Assembly: GCF_022627325.1 (NCBI RefSeq)
Contig: NZ_JAETZZ010000003.1
Location: 1-64,000, forward strand
Origin: Pseudomonas putida
GTDB taxonomy: Bacteria; Pseudomonadota; Gammaproteobacteria; Pseudomonadales; Pseudomonadaceae
Length of the DNA: 64,000 nucleotides
Direction: 5' to 3'
Shown here in pieces: positions 55,219 to 64,000 of this stretch. Position 1 is the stretch's first letter. The number at the start of each line of letters is the position of its first letter. A program made the position numbers and the translations under genes. A model generated the notes under the pieces. That model ran no database searches. It was not told where the DNA came from and saw only the letters and a program-made list of their open reading frames with translations.

Positions 55219-55674
55219 TCTCGTACTCGACCGAGCCGCTTGGCGTCTTGACGACGACAGTATCACCTTCTTCCTTGCCGATGATGGCACGGGCGATCGG
55301 TGCGCCACTCGAGAGCTTGCCTTGCTTCACGTCGGCTTCATCCTCGCCAACGATCTGGTAGCTCACCTCTTCATCGGTTTCAGTGTTGGCCAGCACCACA
55401 GTGGTACCGAAAATCACCTTGCCGGTGTGAGGAATAGTGGTCACATCGATCACGACCGAGTTCTGCAGACGGCCTTCGATGTCGCGGATACGCGCCTCGA
55501 CCATGCCCTGCTCCTCACGGGCGGCATGGTATTCGGCATTTTCCTTGAGGTCGCCCAGTTCGCGCGCTTCGCCAATGGCCTGACTCAGGCGCGGGCGCTC
55601 GGTCTTGCTCAGGAACAGATGTTCCTCTTCCAGGGCGCGAGCGCCCTGAACGGTCATCGGATACTTGGTAATGC

Positions 55675-55678
<4 letters not shown>
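55196..55678 (-). CDS. greA: Transcription elongation factor GreA
   Basis: 160 residues: N-terminal coiled coil (about residues 12-75) with acidic tip pair in [20 protein letters not shown], then an FKBP-like C-terminal domain. Rescues backtracked RNA polymerase. The ATG overlaps the carB stop (ATGA), so it is coupled to carbamoyl phosphate synthesis. Confidence 0.97.
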
Positions 55679-58896
<3,218 letters not shown>

Positions 58897-59001
58897 GGTG
58901 GTCACTCAAATCCGGGGTCAGTCGGCAAGCCGCTTTGAACAATCTGGGTCAGGCGCGGCCGGGCGCGGCAGGTGCCGGCCCGGGGCCTTGAAGCAGGATG
59001 C

Positions 59002-60138
59002 TCAGCGGCGCTTGGCCATGGCATCGGTGAAACGATCGAACAGTGGCGCGACGTCGGTCGGGCCCGGGCTCGCTTCAGGGTGGCCCTGGAAGCTGAACGC
59101 GCTCTTGTCGGTACGCTCAATACCCTGCAGGGTGCCGTCGAACAGCGACTTGTGGATGGCGCGCACGTTACCCGGCAGGGTGGCTTCGTCTACGGCGAAA
59201 CCGTGGTTCTGGCTGGTGATCATGACCACGCCGGTGTCCAGGTCCTGGACCGGGTGGTTGGCACCGTGGTGGCCGTGGCCCATTTTCACGGTCTTGGCGC
59301 CGGAGGCCAGGGCCAGCAGCTGGTGGCCGAGGCAGATGCCGAACACCGGGATCTCGGTTTCGAGGATCTCTTTGATCGCCTGGATGGCGTAGTCGCATGG
59401 CTCCGGATCACCAGGGCCGTTGGACAGGAACACGCCGTCCGGGTTGAGCGCGAGCACTTCGCTGGCCGGGGTCTGGGCAGGCACCACGGTCACGCGGCAG
59501 CCGCGGGCGACCAACATGCGCAGGATGTTCAGCTTGACGCCGTAGTCGAAGGCGACAACGTGGTACGGCAGCTCGGAGGCTTCCAGGGTCGGGTGGCTGT
59601 CGGTTTTCAGCTCCCACACGCTGGAGCGCCACTCGTAACGCTCCTTGGTGGAAACGACCTTGGCCAGGTCCATGCCCTTGAGGCCGGGGAAGGCGCGGGC
59701 CGCGGCGATGGCGGCTTCTTCGCTGATGTTGTCACCAGCCAGAATGCAGCCGTTCTGAGCGCCCTTTTCACGCAGGATACGGGTCAGGCGACGGGTGTCG
59801 ATGCCGGCGATGGCAACGACATTGTTGGCCTTGAGGTAGTCAGGCAGCGACTGGGTGTTACGCCAGTTGCTGGCCAGCAGCGGCAGGTCACGGATGACCA
59901 GGCCGGCGGACCAGACGCGGTTCGACTCGGCATCTTCCGGCGTGGTACCAGTGTTGCCGATGTGCGGGTAAGTCAGGGTAACGATTTGCTGCGCGTAGGA
60001 AGGGTCTGTAAGGATTTCCTGGTAGCCGGTCATAGCGGTGTTGAATACCACCTCACCAACGGTCTGACCGTCGGCTCCGATGGCTTCACCGCGAAAAATA
60101 CTGCCGTCGGCAAGGGCGAGTATGGCTGGCTTTGTCAA
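59002..60138 (-). CDS. carA: Carbamoyl phosphate synthase small (glutaminase) subunit
   Basis: Supplies ammonia from glutamine to CarB. 378 residues: N-terminal domain ([18 protein letters not shown]) and class I amidotransferase with nucleophile [10 protein letters not shown] and catalytic [10 protein letters not shown]. Start chosen as TTG at 60138, which has GGGAGG 5 nt before it; an upstream ATG at 60162 has none. About 105 bp separate carA from carB. Leader 60139-60400 described separately. Confidence 0.97.
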   Translation of the reverse strand: MTKPAILALADGSIFRGEAIGADGQTVGEVVFNTAMTGYQEILTDPSYAQQIVTLTYPHIGNTGTTPEDAESNRVWSAGLVIRDLPLLASNWRNTQSLPDYLKANNVVAIAGIDTRRLTRILREKGAQNGCILAGDNISEEAAIAAARAFPGLKGMDLAKVVSTKERYEWRSSVWELKTDSHPTLEASELPYHVVAFDYGVKLNILRMLVARGCRVTVVPAQTPASEVLALNPDGVFLSNGPGDPEPCDYAIQAIKEILETEIPVFGICLGHQLLALASGAKTVKMGHGHHGANHPVQDLDTGVVMITSQNHGFAVDEATLPGNVRAIHKSLFDGTLQGIERTDKSAFSFQGHPEASPGPTDVAPLFDRFTDAMAKRR

Positions 60139-60183
60139 GAAGACCTCCCGTAAATCAAGCATGAAAGGGCGATCGCAGGTTGC

Positions 60184-60223
60184 AAAAAAGCGGAGTGACG
60201 TATGGACACGTCACCCCGCTTTT
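60184..60223 (-). terminator. Attenuator-like terminator in the carA leader
   Basis: 16-bp stem (minus strand AAAAGCGGGGTGACGT pairing with ACGTCACTCCGCTTTT, one G-U), 6-nt loop and U run, ending 45 bp before the carA start. It is upstream of carA and 178 bp past the dapB stop, so it is better read as a transcription attenuator than as the dapB terminator. Confidence 0.75.
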
Positions 60224-60277
60224 ATGTGCTGAATTCAATTCGCTGCGCGCTTTTAGTGGACACACTAAAGCTGTAGC

Positions 60278-60328
60278 TTACAGAAAAGTGCTTTTTTGGT
60301 CTACCGCAAATGTGCCTCTAAAACACAT
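60278..60328 (-). CDS. Possible 16-codon leader peptide upstream of carA
   Basis: Minus strand ATG at 60328 to TAA at 60278 encodes MCFRGTFAVDQKSTFL. It ends about 55 bp before the attenuator-like terminator. No good Shine-Dalgarno. One arginine codon (AGA) only. P. aeruginosa carAB is reported to be preceded by a short leader ORF and attenuator, which fits, but I cannot confirm identity. Confidence 0.35.
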   Translation of the reverse strand: MCFRGTFAVDQKSTFL

Positions 60329-60351
60329 GATTGCGACGGGGGCGCCTTGCA

Positions 60352-60379
60352 CCCCATCGCCGGCAAGCCGGCGATGGGG
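60352..60379. repeat. REP-like palindrome after dapB
   Basis: Perfect 13-bp arms CCCCATCGCCGGC/GCCGGCGATGGGG with a 2-nt centre, 21 bp past the dapB stop on its 3' side. Typical P. putida REP core GCCGGCAAGCCGGC. Could also slow polymerase or shield mRNA. Confidence 0.65.
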
Positions 60380-60400
60380 CCATCACAGTCGCCGCAAGAC

Positions 60401-62342
<1,942 letters not shown>

Positions 62343-62460
62343 AGGTCATTTGCACCTTGTTGGGCGTTCGGCATCCGCGCCGCGCCGTCAGCACCCGCCT
62401 GAAGACCCGATGCGGCCCAGACAAATGCTGTAAAAAATTCTCGAATTCCAGATACGCCAA

Positions 62461-62481
62461 CGCGGGAGCAAGCCCCCGCGC
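62461..62481. repeat. REP-like hairpin between dnaK and dnaJ
   Basis: CGCGGGAGCAAGCCCCCGCG resembles the GGGAGCAAGCCCCC core of pseudomonad REPs and folds on itself. A second hairpin, AGCTCACCG/CGGTGAGCT (62497-62522), lies nearer dnaK and may be its terminator, though without a U run. Confidence 0.5.
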
Positions 62482-62540
62482 GGCGACATCCTACCAGCTC
62501 ACCGCCAAACGACGGTGAGCTGGCCGACAACATGCAACGA

Positions 62541-64000
62541 TTACTTCTTGTCGTCGCCTTTCACTTCTTCGAACTCGGCGTCAACCACGTCATCGTGCTT
62601 GGCTTCCGGTTCGGCCTGCTGCTGAGCGCCGCCCTGAGGCTGTTCGGCCGACTGCTCGGCGTACATCTTCTGCGCTACCGGCGCGGAGACTTTGGACAGC
62701 TCCTCGACCTTGGCATCGATGGCAGCCTTGTCGTCGCCTTTGACAGCGGCTTCCAGGGCAACCACGGCCGCCTCGATGGCAGTCTTCTCTTCGGCAGTGA
62801 CCTTGTCACCGGCGTCAGCGACCATCTTGCGGGTCGAGTGAACCAGCGCGTCACCCTGGTTACGGGCAGCGGCCAGCTCTTCGAACTTACGGTCTTCCTC
62901 GGCATTGGCCTCGGCGTCACGCACCATTTTTTCGATCTCTTCGTCGGACAGACCGGAGTTGGCCTTGATCACGATCGACTGGGTCTTGCCGGTGGCCTTG
63001 TCTTTGGCGCCGACGTGCAGGATGCCGTTGGCGTCAATGTCGAAGGTCACTTCGATCTGCGGAACACCACGCGGTGCTGGCGGGATGTCCGCCAGGTCGA
63101 ACTTGCCCAGCGATTTGTTCTGCGAGGCTTGCTTGCGCTCACCCTGCAGCACGTGAATGGTCACTGCGCCTTGGTTGTCGTCGGCAGTCGAGAACACCTG
63201 CGACTTCTTGGTCGGAATGGTGGTGTTCTTCTCGATCAGCGGGGTCATCACGCCGCCCATGGTTTCGATACCCAGGGTCAGCGGGCTGACGTCCAGCAGC
63301 AGCACGTCTTTCACGTCACCGGCCAGTACGGCACCCTGGATGGCAGCGCCCATGGCGACTGCTTCGTCCGGGTTGACGTCCTTGCGAGCTTCCTTACCGA
63401 AGAAGTCGGCTACGGCCTTCTGAACCAGCGGCATACGGGTCTGGCCACCGACCAGGATCACGTCGTCGATCTTGCTGGCGTCGATGCCTGCGTCTTTCAG
63501 GGCAATGCGGCAAGGCTCGATGGTACGGTTGACCAGGTCTTCGACCAGCGACTCCAGCTTGGCGCGGGAGATCTTCACGTTCAGGTGCTTGGGACCTGTC
63601 GCGTCTGCAGTGATGTAGGGCAGGTTCACGTCGGTCGACTGGGCCGAGGACAGTTCGATCTTGGCCTTTTCCGCGGCTTCTTTCAGACGCTGCAGGGCCA
63701 GAGGGTCGTTCTTCAGGTCCATGCCCGACTCTTTCTTGAACTCGTCGACGAGGTAGTCGATCAGGCGCATGTCGAAGTCTTCGCCACCCAGGAAGGTGTC
63801 GCCGTTGGTGGCCAGTACTTCGAACTGGTGCTCACCGTCGACTTCGGCGATTTCGATGACCGATACGTCGAAGGTACCACCACCCAGGTCATAAACGATG
63901 ACGGTGTGGTCGCCCTTGGCTTTGTCCATGCCATAGGCCAGCGCAGCAGCGGTCGGCTCGTTGATGATGCGTTTTACGTCCAGGCCCGCGATGCGGCCGG
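62541..64000 (-). CDS. dnaK: Chaperone protein DnaK (5' part beyond right edge)
   Basis: C-terminal part of Hsp70, about 486 residues, open to the window end. Visible: [22 protein letters not shown] at the edge, phosphate-2 loop [47 protein letters not shown] (substrate-domain linker region) and an acidic C-terminal tail ending EEVKGDDKK. About 150-160 residues are missing. Works with DnaJ encoded downstream. Confidence 0.97.
   Translation of the reverse strand, partial: GRIAGLDVKRIINEPTAAALAYGMDKAKGDHTVIVYDLGGGTFDVSVIEIAEVDGEHQFEVLATNGDTFLGGEDFDMRLIDYLVDEFKKESGMDLKNDPLALQRLKEAAEKAKIELSSAQSTDVNLPYITADATGPKHLNVKISRAKLESLVEDLVNRTIEPCRIALKDAGIDASKIDDVILVGGQTRMPLVQKAVADFFGKEARKDVNPDEAVAMGAAIQGAVLAGDVKDVLLLDVSPLTLGIETMGGVMTPLIEKNTTIPTKKSQVFSTADDNQGAVTIHVLQGERKQASQNKSLGKFDLADIPPAPRGVPQIEVTFDIDANGILHVGAKDKATGKTQSIVIKANSGLSDEEIEKMVRDAEANAEEDRKFEELAAARNQGDALVHSTRKMVADAGDKVTAEEKTAIEAAVVALEAAVKGDDKAAIDAKVEELSKVSAPVAQKMYAEQSAEQPQGGAQQQAEPEAKHDDVVDAEFEEVKGDDKK

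Overview
The window is ordinary core chromosome of a fluorescent pseudomonad, closest in gene content and order to the Pseudomonas putida group. I judge this from remembered synteny (rrn - msrPQ - pssA - ilvCHI; cbrX-cbrA-cbrB-crcZ-pcnB-folK-panBC-pgi-acsA; dnaK-dnaJ-dapB-carAB-greA; ftsH-folP-glmM-tpiA-secG-tRNAs-rimP-nusA-infB-rbfA-truB-rpsO-pnp), high GC coding sequence, and Pseudomonas-only regulators (PrrF, CrcZ, CbrX, LpoP). No database search was possible. I see no prophage, insertion sequence, CRISPR array or genomic island.

Layout. 1-560: the 5' tip of a 16S rRNA gene (minus) with its leader, boxA and two tandem promoters. 614-6607 (minus): msrQ-msrP (periplasmic methionine sulfoxide repair), pssA (phosphatidylserine synthase) and the branched-chain amino acid operon ilvI-ilvH-ilvC with a 240-nt leader. 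7022-10473 (minus): PBP1b (mrcB), its lipoprotein activator lpoP, and yqcC. 10591-12610 (plus): an APH-like kinase/AAA fusion and a TfoX-C protein. 12625-16504: an iron-control module, with a Fur-regulated PrrF sRNA (plus) facing the heme ABC transporter genes phuT-phuU-phuV-phuW (minus), without the receptor and heme chaperone found beside them in P. aeruginosa. 16545-20346: a mini-Rieske protein, sfsA, an aminotransferase, dksA and gluQ.

20568-25760 (plus) is the carbon-catabolite control locus: cbrX overlaps cbrA, then cbrB, then a sigma-54/CbrB-type promoter and the CrcZ sRNA with six A-rich Hfq/Crc decoy motifs. It is followed by pcnB-folK, panB-panC, pgi, acsA, a DUF2236 gene with a likely 1-nt frameshift, a large DUF748 protein, a divergent VOC/ABM pair sharing a palindromic operator, and a BON-domain protein.

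38990-51602 (minus) is the translation/RNA block from pnp back through rpsO, truB, rbfA, infB, nusA and rimP, then tRNA-fMet and tRNA-Leu, secG, tpiA, glmM and folP. Next come ftsH and rlmE (minus) with divergent yhbY (plus), then a DUF4149 membrane protein, greA, carB, carA (leader with an attenuator-like hairpin), dapB, dnaJ and the 3' part of dnaK running off the right edge.

The most rewarding material is regulatory: the PrrF-phu locus, the cbr-crcZ locus, the carA and ilvI leaders, and hairpins inside the infB-rbfA and ftsH-folP junctions. I found no clear candidate for a wholly new system.
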